Shown here one piece after another: positions 20,254 through 28,810 of a stretch of DNA of 64,000 nucleotides. Below the pieces are notes generated by a model, which did no database searches, was not told the origin of the DNA, and saw only the letters and a list, made by a program, of their open reading frames with translations. Source of the DNA: Rhodococcus sp. IEGM 1409. GTDB lineage: Bacteria; Actinomycetota; Actinomycetes; Mycobacteriales; Mycobacteriaceae. The DNA lies in the NCBI RefSeq assembly GCF_030056735.1, contig NZ_JASHKN010000007.1, forward strand, positions 124,001 to 188,000, read 5' to 3'. Within the stretch, counting starts at the first letter, position 1, and each line of letters starts with the position of its first letter. The translations under genes and the position numbers were made by a program.

Positions 20254-21363
20254 GTGCTTCACAACGACATTCCCAGCCACGGTGAAATTGCCGCACTCGC
20301 GGAGGTGGAAGGGCCCACCTGCATCACCATCGTGACTCCGACTGAAGATGCGCCGCAGGATTACGACAAAGCGCGCATAGCCTTCAAGGACAAGGTTCGC
20401 TCAGCACTCGCATCGGTGGAGGATCCCGCCGAGCGCAAGCAGTTCGAGGCCGAATACGCAGAGCTCGACGATGACGACGATTTCTGGCGCTTCCAGTCGC
20501 GCTCATTGGTCACGTACGCGACGCCGGAGCGTCTGGTGACCTTCCGCCTCCCCAACCGTCTGCAGGCGCTCGAAACGGTCAGCGATCGGTTCCACCTCAA
20601 GCCACTGCTCCGTTCGGTGACCTTCCCCCAGACGGCGTTTGTTCTCGCTCTGGCAGAGGGTTCGGTGCGACTGATCGAGATCGCTGCCGATCAGCCGGCC
20701 GACGAGGTCCGTGTTCAGGGAATGCCGAAGAACGCTGCGGATCACGCGGGCAAGTCGTCGATCAACAGCCGTACCGAGGCGGGTCGGCTGTCGGGGTCGG
20801 ACAGCCGAAAGTTGCGCGTCAATCAGTACGCCCGCGCAGTCGATCACGAGGTACGCGGTGTCCTCGCCGGCCGGGATGTCCCGTTGATCCTGGCCGCTGC
20901 CGAACCGATTGCGTCGGTGTATCGCTCCGTGAATTCGTACCGCCACCTGGTCGACAAAACCGTCGAGGGAAACCCGGAAGCCTTGTCGACGCAGGAAGTC
21001 GCGGATGGTTCGCGTCCGGCGCTCGACGATTTCCACGCCGAGCAGCTGGCGGCGGTGCGTGAGACCTTCAATGTGCGCACCGAACAGGGACGCACTCAGA
21101 CCGACGTCGCCGACGTGGCAACAGCCGCGACGTACGGACAGGTCGACACCGTTTTCATCGACATCGATTCCGTCCTACCCGGAAGTCTCGATCCCCGGAC
21201 GGGCGCTCTCACGACCGGGGAGTCGACCAACGGAAGCACCTACGGTGTCGTCGACGAGATCGCTCGTCGTTCGCTCTTGACGGGTGCTCGGGTGCTCGCT
21301 GTTCGCGCGGAGGACATTCCGGGCGGCGGCGCAGTTGCCGCGATTTTGCGCTTCGCTCCGTAA
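20254..21363 (+). CDS. Bacterial archaeo-eukaryotic release-factor-like protein (baeRF family)
   Basis: The 369-residue protein resembles the baeRF families, bacterial relatives of eRF1/Pelota. The N-terminal part (ITIVTPTEDAPQDYDKARIAFKDKVRSAL) leads into a central RNase-H-fold-like region with TAFVLALAEGSVRLIEI. An eL30-like C-terminal part follows, with YGQVDTVFIDIDSVLPG and VVDEIARRSLLTGARVLAVRAEDIPGGGAVAAILRF. Ribosome rescue or modification is suspected for the family but the role is not settled. The GTG start at 20254 follows CAGGAGG. It appears monocistronic. The assignment rests on remembered family pattern; a profile search would decide the exact subfamily. Confidence 0.72.
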   Translation: MLHNDIPSHGEIAALAEVEGPTCITIVTPTEDAPQDYDKARIAFKDKVRSALASVEDPAERKQFEAEYAELDDDDDFWRFQSRSLVTYATPERLVTFRLPNRLQALETVSDRFHLKPLLRSVTFPQTAFVLALAEGSVRLIEIAADQPADEVRVQGMPKNAADHAGKSSINSRTEAGRLSGSDSRKLRVNQYARAVDHEVRGVLAGRDVPLILAAAEPIASVYRSVNSYRHLVDKTVEGNPEALSTQEVADGSRPALDDFHAEQLAAVRETFNVRTEQGRTQTDVADVATAATYGQVDTVFIDIDSVLPGSLDPRTGALTTGESTNGSTYGVVDEIARRSLLTGARVLAVRAEDIPGGGAVAAILRFAP

Positions 21364-21425
21364 ACAGACTGGACGCGTGTGCGCCTCGTGACCTGATTCG
21401 GGCACGGGGCGCATACGATTCCGGC

Positions 21426-23090
21426 ATGAAACGTGTGTGGGAACGGCTGCGCCTCTATTGCAAGACGCTGCATCCGGTCGGGCTTGCCTTTGCTCTGGTC
21501 TTCTTCACCTGGTCGATGAGTCCGTCCCTGTTGCCGCGCGCGTGGTACCTGCAGGGCGTTGCGACAGGCATCTCGCTCGCGATGGGATACGCGCTCGGCG
21601 TGACGGTTGCCTGGATGATTCGAAAGTGCGGCGTCGAACCGCAGTGGTCGGATCGCACCAAGAAGATCGGATGGCGAATCCTGTTGGCCGCGGCCGTCAT
21701 TCTGGTTCCGACGTTCTTGGTCCTCGGTTCGTGGTGGCAGCAGATCGTTCGTGATCTGGTCGAGGTTCCGCGCACTAATCAGGCGAATTACCTTCTGGTG
21801 CTGATGATTTCGCTCGGAATCTGGTTCATTCTGCTCGAGGCCGGACGTGGTCTTCGTTTCACCACCAACAAGCTCACCGCAGTCGCACTTCGGTTCGTTC
21901 CCCTCGAAGCGGCGAAGGTCGGCAGCTTGATCGTCATCTTCGCTCTCGGCATCTTCATCGTGAACGGTGCGCTGTACAACGGGCTGATCGCGTTCGCGAA
22001 CTGGAGTTTCTCCGGTGCCGATCACGAAACTCCGGACGGCATCGAACAACCATTGATCGCCGAGCGCAGTGGTTCACCGATGTCCGCCGAGCCTTGGGAT
22101 TCGCTCGGCCAGGAGGGGCGCACCTTCATGGGCAGCGGTCCCACCGCCACCGAGATCTCTGCATTGACCGGACGTGAAGCGAAGCAACCGATCCGCGTGT
22201 ACGCCGGACGCGAATCCTCGGACTCGATCAACGGTGTCGCACAGCGCGTCGTCGACGAGTTGGAGCGCACCGGCGGATTCGACCGCGGAACCCTCGCAGT
22301 CGTGACGACCACCGGCCGCGGATGGGTGAACGAGGACGTCGCGTCGGCGTTCGAGTACGTCGAGGGCGGCGACACGGCGATCGCGTCGATGCAGTACTCG
22401 TTCCTTCCGAGTCCGTTGGCCTTCATCGCCGACCGCGAGACGCCGATGATCGCCGGGCGTGCGCTCTTCAATGCGGTGTACGCCAAGTGGATCGACCTGC
22501 CCGTGGAGACGCGACCCGAGCTGGTTGTCTTCGGTGAGAGCCTCGGCTCCTACGGTGGCCAGGCCGCATTTGCCGGCGCTCAGGACATGATGACGCGCGT
22601 CGACGGCGCACTGTGGGTCGGAACCCCCAACTTCACTGCTCAGTGGCAGGAAATCACGAACAGTCGTGACTCGGGTTCGAAGGAAATTCTGCCGGTGATC
22701 GACGGCGGACGGGCAATTCGTTTTGCCGGTGATCCGGAGGATCTGGAGCTGAAGGCCGATTGGGACGACGACCGGATCGTGTACTGGCAGCACGCCAGCG
22801 ACCCGATCACGTGGTGGTCCTTCGACCTGCTGCTCAACAAGCCGGATTGGCTCAAGGAACCGCTGGGTCGCGACGTGGATCCGGGAATGAAGTGGGTGCC
22901 GCTCGTGACGTTCTGGCAGGTAACCCTCGACATGGTCTTCTCGGCTGACGTCCCGTCCGGGCACGGTCACAACTATGGCGAGGATGCGGCAGACATGTGG
23001 GCCGAGATCCTGCATCCCGGGACGTGGACCTCGTCCGATACCGACAAGCTTCGTTCGCTGCTGACCTCGAATCTGGAGCCCACGAAGTAG
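21426..23090 (+). CDS. Membrane-anchored alpha/beta-hydrolase family protein (PF10081/PF15420-type)
   Basis: The 554-residue protein has about five N-terminal membrane segments (residues 12-35, 43-60, 80-105, 115-135, 160-185) and then a large alpha/beta-hydrolase-like domain. The domain contains the nucleophile elbow VVFGESLGSYGGQ near residue 367 and the conserved block SFLPSPLAFIADRETPM. This arrangement matches the actinobacterial family with an N-terminal membrane domain and a C-terminal hydrolase domain. The substrate is unknown; an envelope lipid or ester is a guess from location. The ATG start lies 62 bp after the previous gene and no operon partner is evident. Confidence 0.85.
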   Translation: MKRVWERLRLYCKTLHPVGLAFALVFFTWSMSPSLLPRAWYLQGVATGISLAMGYALGVTVAWMIRKCGVEPQWSDRTKKIGWRILLAAAVILVPTFLVLGSWWQQIVRDLVEVPRTNQANYLLVLMISLGIWFILLEAGRGLRFTTNKLTAVALRFVPLEAAKVGSLIVIFALGIFIVNGALYNGLIAFANWSFSGADHETPDGIEQPLIAERSGSPMSAEPWDSLGQEGRTFMGSGPTATEISALTGREAKQPIRVYAGRESSDSINGVAQRVVDELERTGGFDRGTLAVVTTTGRGWVNEDVASAFEYVEGGDTAIASMQYSFLPSPLAFIADRETPMIAGRALFNAVYAKWIDLPVETRPELVVFGESLGSYGGQAAFAGAQDMMTRVDGALWVGTPNFTAQWQEITNSRDSGSKEILPVIDGGRAIRFAGDPEDLELKADWDDDRIVYWQHASDPITWWSFDLLLNKPDWLKEPLGRDVDPGMKWVPLVTFWQVTLDMVFSADVPSGHGHNYGEDAADMWAEILHPGTWTSSDTDKLRSLLTSNLEPTK

Positions 23091-23217
23091 TCGTAAACGC
23101 TTGTAATTCAGCCTGTTAAGGCGAAAACCTCACGAAAAAGTATTACGTGATGTATGTGTTACTCTGCGTTCGCTGTGTGCCAAGCCACAGCGCAGGCGAA
23201 CGTGGGGAGATCGAAAC

Positions 23218-24495
23218 GTGAAGAGCAGAGCATGGTGGGCGGCCGGGGTCTCCGTCGCAGCACTGGTCATGGGTGCTGTGACGGCCCCCGCCGCAATGGC
23301 GCAGCCGGCGGACTTCTACACGCCGCCGTCCGAGCTTCCGGCAGGTGCCAACGGAGATCTCATCAAGAGCGAGCCGTCACCACTGCTACTGAGCGTGCCC
23401 GGATCGAACGGTGCATGGCCGGCGACCGCCACCAAGATCATGTACCGAAGCGAGGACGCCAAGGGCGCCCCCGTTGCAGTGACGGGCACCTATCTCGAAC
23501 CGTCGAATCCGTGGACCGGGCAGGGGGCGCGTCCACTGGTTGCCGCAGCGGTGGGAACGCATGGACAGGGCGATCAGTGCGCACCGTCCAAGCTGTTCAA
23601 CACCGGTATCGAGTACCAGTTCCCGACGGACGTCATGGTCGGCTACGAGTCCATCTGGGTGAATACGTTGCTGCTCAACGGCATTGCCGTCGTCGTCACC
23701 GATTACGAGGGTCTCGGAACGCCGGGCGATCACACCTATGTCAACCGCGGCGCCGAAGCTCACGCGGTTCTCGACTCGGTGCGCGCCGCTCAGCAGCTCC
23801 CGAACACGAGCATTCCCGCCGACGGCCCCGTCGGACTGTGGGGTTACTCGCAAGGTGGTGGAGCTGCCGCTGCGGCAACGGAATTGAAGCCGTCGTACGC
23901 TCCCGAACTCGATCTCAAGGGCACTTACGCAGGTGCACCGCCCGCCGATCTGGCGGCGACGCTGCAGCAGGTCGACGGCACGTTCCTCACCGGAGTGATC
24001 GGCTACGCGCTCAACGGAATACTTGCGCAGTACCCCGAGGTTCAGCCGCTGCTCGACGCCGAGATCAACGATCGCGGCCGACAGATGTTGGCCGCCACCA
24101 AGAACCAGTGCGTCGCCGAAAGTGGTCTGCAGTTCGGCTTCCAGCAGTCGTCGAGCTTCACCAATTCCGGTGAATCACTCTCCGCGGTTCTGGCCCGTCT
24201 GCCCATGGCGCAGGCAATCCTCGACGAGCAGAAGATCGGCAAGCTGACGCCGGAGTCGCCCGTGTTGATCCAGCACGGCCGCTCCGATGACATCGTTCCG
24301 TTCGGCCAGGGACAACAACTGGCGCGAGACTGGTGCGGCAAGGGTGCGACGGTGCAGTTCTCCGTCAACGAACTGCCCCCGATCATTCCGGGACTGGCAA
24401 TCAATCACGCGACGCCGTATCTGGTGGGTACCCCCGAATCCGTCGGGTACATGATCGATCGCTTCAACAACGTCCCGGCACCGTCCAACTGCTGA
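23218..24495 (+). CDS. Secreted lipase (LIP/secretory lipase family)
   Basis: The 425-residue protein begins with a signal peptide (KSRAWWAAGVSVAALVMGA) cleaved around AMA-QP, residues 28-29. The mature part has the nucleophile elbow GYSQGGG (Ser211), an acid region GRSDDIVPFGQG near residue 357 and a likely catalytic His in INHATPYL near 398. This is the pattern of the secretory lipase family common in Rhodococcus and Nocardia, which hydrolyses triacylglycerols or other esters outside the cell. The GTG start at 23218 follows GGGGAGA. A bidirectional terminator follows at 24508. Confidence 0.9.
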   Translation: MKSRAWWAAGVSVAALVMGAVTAPAAMAQPADFYTPPSELPAGANGDLIKSEPSPLLLSVPGSNGAWPATATKIMYRSEDAKGAPVAVTGTYLEPSNPWTGQGARPLVAAAVGTHGQGDQCAPSKLFNTGIEYQFPTDVMVGYESIWVNTLLLNGIAVVVTDYEGLGTPGDHTYVNRGAEAHAVLDSVRAAQQLPNTSIPADGPVGLWGYSQGGGAAAAATELKPSYAPELDLKGTYAGAPPADLAATLQQVDGTFLTGVIGYALNGILAQYPEVQPLLDAEINDRGRQMLAATKNQCVAESGLQFGFQQSSSFTNSGESLSAVLARLPMAQAILDEQKIGKLTPESPVLIQHGRSDDIVPFGQGQQLARDWCGKGATVQFSVNELPPIIPGLAINHATPYLVGTPESVGYMIDRFNNVPAPSNC

Positions 24496-24507
24496 ACGTG
24501 AACATCG

Positions 24508-24542
24508 AAAAGCCCCGGAACACAATCTGTTCCGGGGCTTTT
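24508..24542. terminator. Bidirectional terminator
   Basis: A 15-bp perfect stem (AAAAGCCCCGGAACA at 24508-24522 and its complement at 24528-24542) separates the convergent lipase and CwsA-like genes. A-run and T-run ends serve both strands. Confidence 0.93.
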
Positions 24543-24552
24543 CGTATGTCGA

Positions 24553-25005
24553 CTAAGCGGTCTTCTCCGCCGAGTTCTCCTCGAGACGAGGGGGCGCGGA
24601 AGCGACCGGCGGATGCTCGCGTCGGCGGCTCTTGAAGAAAACGGCGCCACCGATCACCGCAACACCGGCGATGACGAACACGGTGACGCGCTTGCGGCCG
24701 CGAGGCTTCTCGGCGCGTTCCGCGGACTTTGCCGGGATGGCCTTGGCGCGCTCGACGCCCTTCTTGGCGAGGACTTTGCCCTGACGACCCAGGAACAACC
24801 CGACCTGCCCGGCGCCGCGAGCGACCGACGTCGCGACCACCGCGGCGATACGGCGAGCGTTGTCGGCTGCCTCGGACTCCTTGATACGAGCCGCTGTTTC
24901 TTCGAGGTAAGCGGCGGTCTCGTCGAAGGTGTCCTCGACGCGGGCGCGCGCGTGATCGAAGGTGTCGGGCAACTGCGTGCTGAGGGACTCGGTCACTCGT
25001 GTCAT
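24553..25005 (-). CDS. cwsA: CwsA-like cell-wall/division protein
   Basis: The 150-residue protein has a soluble helical N-terminal part (DHARARVEDTFDETAAYLEETAARIKESEAADNARRIAA), then GRKR, one membrane segment (VTVFVIAGVAVIGGAVFF, about residues 108-125) and a short Pro-rich tail. In mycobacteria, CwsA is a small single-span protein that links Wag31 and CrgA in cell division and polar growth, and its gene (Rv0008c) lies here, divergent from ppiA. The identification rests mainly on position and layout; sequence identity looks low. I choose ATG 25003-25005; the frame is open for 27 codons upstream but they overlap the ppiA promoter area. Confidence 0.7.
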   Translation of the reverse strand: MTRVTESLSTQLPDTFDHARARVEDTFDETAAYLEETAARIKESEAADNARRIAAVVATSVARGAGQVGLFLGRQGKVLAKKGVERAKAIPAKSAERAEKPRGRKRVTVFVIAGVAVIGGAVFFKSRRREHPPVASAPPRLEENSAEKTA

Positions 25006-25095
25006 GACTTCACTGTGCCATAACAGCGAGGCGGGGACAGGGAGAGTTTTGCGGGGCGACATCCGCGAGAACGCCGGCAATGGCACGATGGTGGT

Positions 25096-25623
25096 GTGAC
25101 TTCAACTCATCAGACCGCAACCGCAACGCTGCACACGAACCGCGGCGACATCAAGATCGCTCTGTTCGGCAACCATGCGCCGAAGACCGTCGAGAACTTC
25201 GTCGGCCTCGCCGACGGCTCGAAGGAGTACACCACCGCAAACGCCGCCGGCACCAAGACCGGCCCGTTCTACGACGGTGCCATCTTCCACCGCGTCATCG
25301 ACGGCTTCATGATCCAGGGTGGCGACCCCACCGGAACGGGCACCGGCGGCCCGGGCTACAAGTTCGGTGACGAGTTCCACCCGGAACTGCAGTTCGACCG
25401 CTCCTACCTGCTGGCCATGGCCAATGCAGGCCCGGGAACCAACGGCTCGCAGTTCTTCATCACCACCGGCCCGACGCCGCACCTGAACCGTCGCCACACC
25501 ATCTTCGGTGAGGTTCTCGACGACGATTCCAAGAAGGTTGTCGACGCCATTTCCTCCACCTCGGTCGATCGTGGCGATCGTCCGGTCGAGCCCGTCGTGA
25601 TCAACAGCATCACCATCTCCTGA
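25096..25623 (+). CDS. ppiA: Peptidyl-prolyl cis-trans isomerase, cyclophilin type
   Basis: PpiA accelerates proline isomerisation in folding proteins. The 175-residue cytoplasmic cyclophilin has the active-site block [31 protein letters not shown] near residues 55-85, [18 protein letters not shown] near 108-125, and [12 protein letters not shown] near 132. No signal peptide is present. The GTG start at 25096 is immediately preceded by another GTG. It is divergent from the CwsA-like gene, as in mycobacteria, and followed 17 bp later by the rhomboid gene. Confidence 0.95.
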   Translation: MTSTHQTATATLHTNRGDIKIALFGNHAPKTVENFVGLADGSKEYTTANAAGTKTGPFYDGAIFHRVIDGFMIQGGDPTGTGTGGPGYKFGDEFHPELQFDRSYLLAMANAGPGTNGSQFFITTGPTPHLNRRHTIFGEVLDDDSKKVVDAISSTSVDRGDRPVEPVVINSITIS

Positions 25624-25640
25624 ACAGGTAAAACAAGCAG

Positions 25641-26585
25641 ATGACGAACCCCGGTTGGGGCGGCGGTGCGAGTGAGGGCATCCCGCCCCAGCCGCGGTGC
25701 GTCCGCCATCCAGATCGACCTACCGCACTTTCCTGTAATCGTTGTGGACGCCCGGCGTGCCCGGACTGTCTCCGCGACGCGGCGGTGGGATACCAATGTG
25801 TTGACTGTGTAGCTGCCGGTCAGCGTGATGTCCGTCCCGTTCGGGGCGTCGCCGGAAACACCGTGAGCTCCACCCGCGCGGTCCCGGTCGTGACGTACAC
25901 CTTGATGGGGCTCAACGTCCTGGCGTTCCTCGCGACCTTCGCGCAGTCGCGAAGCATCATGAACAATCAGGTCGGCTCGTCGATCTTCGCCAACTGGGCA
26001 CTCAATCCGGGTCTGGTCGCCAGCGGTGACTGGTTCCGGCTCATCGGCTCCGGGTTCCTGCACTTCGGCATCCTGCACCTCGCGGTCAACATGTACGCCC
26101 TCTACATTCTGGGGCGCGACACCGAAATCGTGATGGGCCGTTCGAGATACATCGGCATTTACCTGGTTTCGCTTCTCGGCGGATCAGCATCCGTGATGGC
26201 GTTCCAGCCGGTGTTCTCTTCGCTCACGGCTCTGTCCTGGACTGCCGGGGCGTCCGGCGCGATCTTCGGCATCATGGGCGCACAAGCCGTCCTTCTGCTG
26301 CGTTTGCGCCGAAGCCCGGTCCCGATCATCTCCGTGATCGCGATCAACGTGATCATCAGCATTTCGCTGCCCGGGATCTCGTTCTGGGGCCACGCGGGAG
26401 GTCTGGTGGCAGGTGCCGCAACAGCCGCTGCCTTCCTGTACGCCCCGCAGTGGTTGGGCGCCGGTGAGAACCGCGTGAAAGCCGTACGTATCGGCTGGAT
26501 CGCTTTTGGTGCCGTCACCGTGGTGACGTTGGGAGTCATCGTGCTGCGCGTCGTCCAACTGCGCGAACAGCTGGGAATCAGTTAG
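25641..26585 (+). CDS. Rhomboid-family intramembrane serine protease with N-terminal zinc-binding domain
   Basis: Rhomboids cut substrates within the membrane. The 314-residue product has an N-terminal B-box-like zinc domain with Cys/His at C20, H23, C32, C35, C40, C43, C53 and C56, then six or seven membrane segments. The catalytic Ser205 lies in GASGAIFG and His251 in FWGHAGG; HFGILHLAVNMY (141-152) is the conserved loop with N150. All catalytic residues appear intact. It follows ppiA by 17 bp and is probably co-transcribed. A terminator follows at 26587. Confidence 0.94.
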   Translation: MTNPGWGGGASEGIPPQPRCVRHPDRPTALSCNRCGRPACPDCLRDAAVGYQCVDCVAAGQRDVRPVRGVAGNTVSSTRAVPVVTYTLMGLNVLAFLATFAQSRSIMNNQVGSSIFANWALNPGLVASGDWFRLIGSGFLHFGILHLAVNMYALYILGRDTEIVMGRSRYIGIYLVSLLGGSASVMAFQPVFSSLTALSWTAGASGAIFGIMGAQAVLLLRLRRSPVPIISVIAINVIISISLPGISFWGHAGGLVAGAATAAAFLYAPQWLGAGENRVKAVRIGWIAFGAVTVVTLGVIVLRVVQLREQLGIS

Positions 26586-26586
26586 C

Positions 26587-26624
26587 AAGAATCGTGCACC
26601 CGAGTACAGGTGCACGATTCTTTT
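26587..26624. terminator. Bidirectional terminator after rhomboid gene
   Basis: A 14-bp stem (AAGAATCGTGCACC at 26587-26600, complement at 26609-26622) with 8-nt loop and a T-run separates the convergent rhomboid and LpqH-like genes. Confidence 0.92.
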
Positions 26625-26635
26625 GCTTCTGCAGC

Positions 26636-27163
26636 TCAGCCGCCGATGACGGACTCGCAGGCGAACGTGATCTCGAAGCTCGACGTCTCCGTCGGGTTGC
26701 CCTTGTCCCGGGCGCCGATTCCCTCGCCCGTCACCACGAAGGTATTGCCGTCCTGCTTGGCACTGGCAGATCCGCCGGGCAGTCCCGGTGCGAATCCGGC
26801 GGTGTACGGCAGACCGTTCGATCCACCCTCGCTTCCGGCGATTCCAGCAGTCTGAACCGTGCCGGATTCATCGATGATGGCTGAGACGGTCAACATGCCG
26901 TAGGTGGCATTTTCCGCGTCGAGCAGTGTCATAACTGTCGTGCCGCCGTCCTTTGCGCACTTCGTCTCGAATTTGGCGTCGAGCGTCTTCCCGCCGACGG
27001 TGGCCGAGGATGTAGCGGACGAGGCGCCGGCAGCGCTCTTGTCGGAGTCGGTCTTGTCGGAGTCGCTGCCGCAGGCGGAGGCGAATAGAGCGACCGCCGC
27101 GAGGGTGGCAGCGACTGCGGTGGAAGACCGGCCGGTCAATGTGGTCCGAACCAACTTCGTCAT
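26636..27163 (-). CDS. LpqH-like (19-kDa antigen family) lipoprotein
   Basis: The 175-residue precursor has a signal peptide with lipobox LFASAC (Cys31 would be lipidated), a Ser/Asp/Thr-rich linker (CGSDSDKTDSDKS) and a C-terminal domain with LPYTAGFAPGLPGGSASAKQ, then DGNTFVVTGEGIG and SFEITFACES. The last part closely resembles mycobacterial LpqH (YTSGTGQGNASATKDG, YKITGTATG, SFEIEVTC). Two Cys in the mature domain (CAKDGG and FACES) could form the family disulfide. It sits on the cell surface; the role is uncertain. The ATG follows AAGGAC. Confidence 0.85.
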   Translation of the reverse strand: MTKLVRTTLTGRSSTAVAATLAAVALFASACGSDSDKTDSDKSAAGASSATSSATVGGKTLDAKFETKCAKDGGTTVMTLLDAENATYGMLTVSAIIDESGTVQTAGIAGSEGGSNGLPYTAGFAPGLPGGSASAKQDGNTFVVTGEGIGARDKGNPTETSSFEITFACESVIGG

Positions 27164-27466
27164 GTTCTGTCCTTCAAGTCATGCGGTGCGTGTGCACTTG
27201 CTCCGGCTATTTCGCCGACAACAGTAGCCAGTGAGGCGATGCTTGTAGCTCTAAACCCCCAGCTCAGACGGGTTTGTCGCCTTCGACTGTTCAGGGACGT
27301 TCGTCAGGCTGCCCGGGATCATCTTCCGGATTCTGGGAGTAAACGCACATGCCGGGACGGCTTCTGTAGAGATTGTCCACATAGGTTGAACTCGGTGGTG
27401 CTTCTACTGTGGCTTGAGTCACTTCGTAGATAGCAACGCTGACCTTTTCCGAGGAGTACCCCTGCC
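27164..27466. promoter_or_regulatory. Divergent spacer with a 27-bp motif and a DnaA-box match
   Basis: This 303-bp spacer holds no gene. At 27326-27352 is a motif, TCCGGATTCT then GGGAGTAAACGCACATG, that recurs with 23 of 27 identities at 30720-30746 before the FAD-linked oxidase. TTGTCCACA at 27374-27382 is an exact mycobacterial-type DnaA box. The motif lies about 115 bp before the MFS start and is the best candidate binding site for the PucR-type regulator encoded next door. Confidence 0.65.
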
Positions 27467-28810
27467 ATGACCTCCACCGATAGCACTACCACTGACGGTG
27501 GGGTTGCGCCGAGCGAGATCGAATCTCGCGTGGTGAAGAAGGTAGCGCGACGGCTGATCCCCTTTCTGATCCTGCTATATTTCGTGAACTATCTGGATCG
27601 TACGAACATCGCGTTCGCGAAGCTCACCATGAGCGCCGACCTCGGGATGACCGAGACGATGTTCGGCCTCGCCTCCGGACTCTTCTTCGTTGGCTATCTG
27701 CTGTTCGAGGTGCCGAGCAACCTGGCCCTGCACCGCTTCGGCGCCAGGCTGTGGATCGCGCGCATCATGCTCACCTGGGGCATCCTCGCCGCTGCGTTGG
27801 CATTCGTGCCGAATGTCGGCAGTCTCTATTTCCTGCGCATCCTGCTGGGAATCGCCGAGGCCGGTTTCTTTCCCGGAGTTCTTCTCTACCTGACCTTCTG
27901 GTTCCCGAAGAAGTACCGCGTACGCCTGATGGGCCTGTTCCTGCTGACGCTTCCGCTTTCGTCGGCGCTCGGCGCCCCACTCTCGGCTGCCATCATCCAG
28001 TACGGCGACGGTCTGTTCGGCCTGGCCGGATGGCGCGTGATGTACCTGATCGAGGGTCTGCCCGCCGTGATCTTGGCGTTTGTCGTCTGGTTCTACCTCA
28101 CTGACCGTCCCGCCGACGCCAAGTGGTTGACCCTCGAGGAGCGCACGTGGCTGATGAAGTCCATGGCGGACGAGGAAAAAGAACTCGGCGACGCCGGTCA
28201 CCAGTCGGCTGGTAAGACCCTGCGTGATCCCCGCGTCATCGGTTTCGGTCTGGTCTACTTCGGAATCACGTACGGGCTCTACGCTTTGAGTTTCTTCCTG
28301 CCGAGCATCGTCGCGGGATTCAAGCAGACATTCAACACTGATTTCTCGCTCGTCGAGACCGGCCTGATCGTGGCCGTCCCCTACGCTGTCGGCGCCGTCG
28401 CGATGGTGCTGTGGAGCCGCCATTCCGACAAGACCGGTGAACGGATGTGGCACGTCGCAGCGCCGACGCTCTTGGGTGCGGTATCCATTCCGATTGCGCT
28501 GTACCTGGATTCGCCGTTCACCGTCATGATCGCCGTCTCGCTCACCGCCGTCGGCGTGCTGTGTGCACTCCCCGTCTTCTGGTACTTGCCCACTACCTTC
28601 CTGACGGGCGCCAGCGCGGCGGCCGGTATCGCGATGATCAACTCGATCGGCAACGCGTCGGGCTTCGGCGCTCCGTACCTCACCGGCTGGCTCACTGATG
28701 TGACCGGAAATGCCAAGGCAGGCCTCTGGGTGGTGGGCGCCGTGATGCTCTGTGCCGCAATACTTGTTGTGGTGCTGGCTAAACGATCGAGCAAGCCCGC
28801 TCAGATCTGA
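27467..28810 (+). CDS. MFS transporter, anion:cation symporter type
   Basis: The 447-residue permease has about twelve membrane segments and the ACS-family N-terminal signature RLIPFLILLYFVNYLDRTNIAFA (residues ~28-50), followed by LGMTETMFGLASGLFFVGYLLFEVPSNL. The central loop TDRPADAKWLTLEERTWL (~210-227) is also typical. Members import organic anions such as aromatic acids, tartrate or glucarate with protons. It converges with the GAF/PucR regulator gene and their 3' ends overlap by 10 bp. With an adjacent FAD-linked oxidase, uptake of a 2-hydroxy acid is a reasonable inference. The ATG follows GAGGAG. Confidence 0.9.
   Translation: MTSTDSTTTDGGVAPSEIESRVVKKVARRLIPFLILLYFVNYLDRTNIAFAKLTMSADLGMTETMFGLASGLFFVGYLLFEVPSNLALHRFGARLWIARIMLTWGILAAALAFVPNVGSLYFLRILLGIAEAGFFPGVLLYLTFWFPKKYRVRLMGLFLLTLPLSSALGAPLSAAIIQYGDGLFGLAGWRVMYLIEGLPAVILAFVVWFYLTDRPADAKWLTLEERTWLMKSMADEEKELGDAGHQSAGKTLRDPRVIGFGLVYFGITYGLYALSFFLPSIVAGFKQTFNTDFSLVETGLIVAVPYAVGAVAMVLWSRHSDKTGERMWHVAAPTLLGAVSIPIALYLDSPFTVMIAVSLTAVGVLCALPVFWYLPTTFLTGASAAAGIAMINSIGNASGFGAPYLTGWLTDVTGNAKAGLWVVGAVMLCAAILVVVLAKRSSKPAQI

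Noticed and set aside
28801-28810. Frameshift or fusion between the MFS gene and the regulator gene
   Set aside because: They are on opposite strands and merely overlap by 10 bp at their 3' ends; both end at their own normal stop codons.
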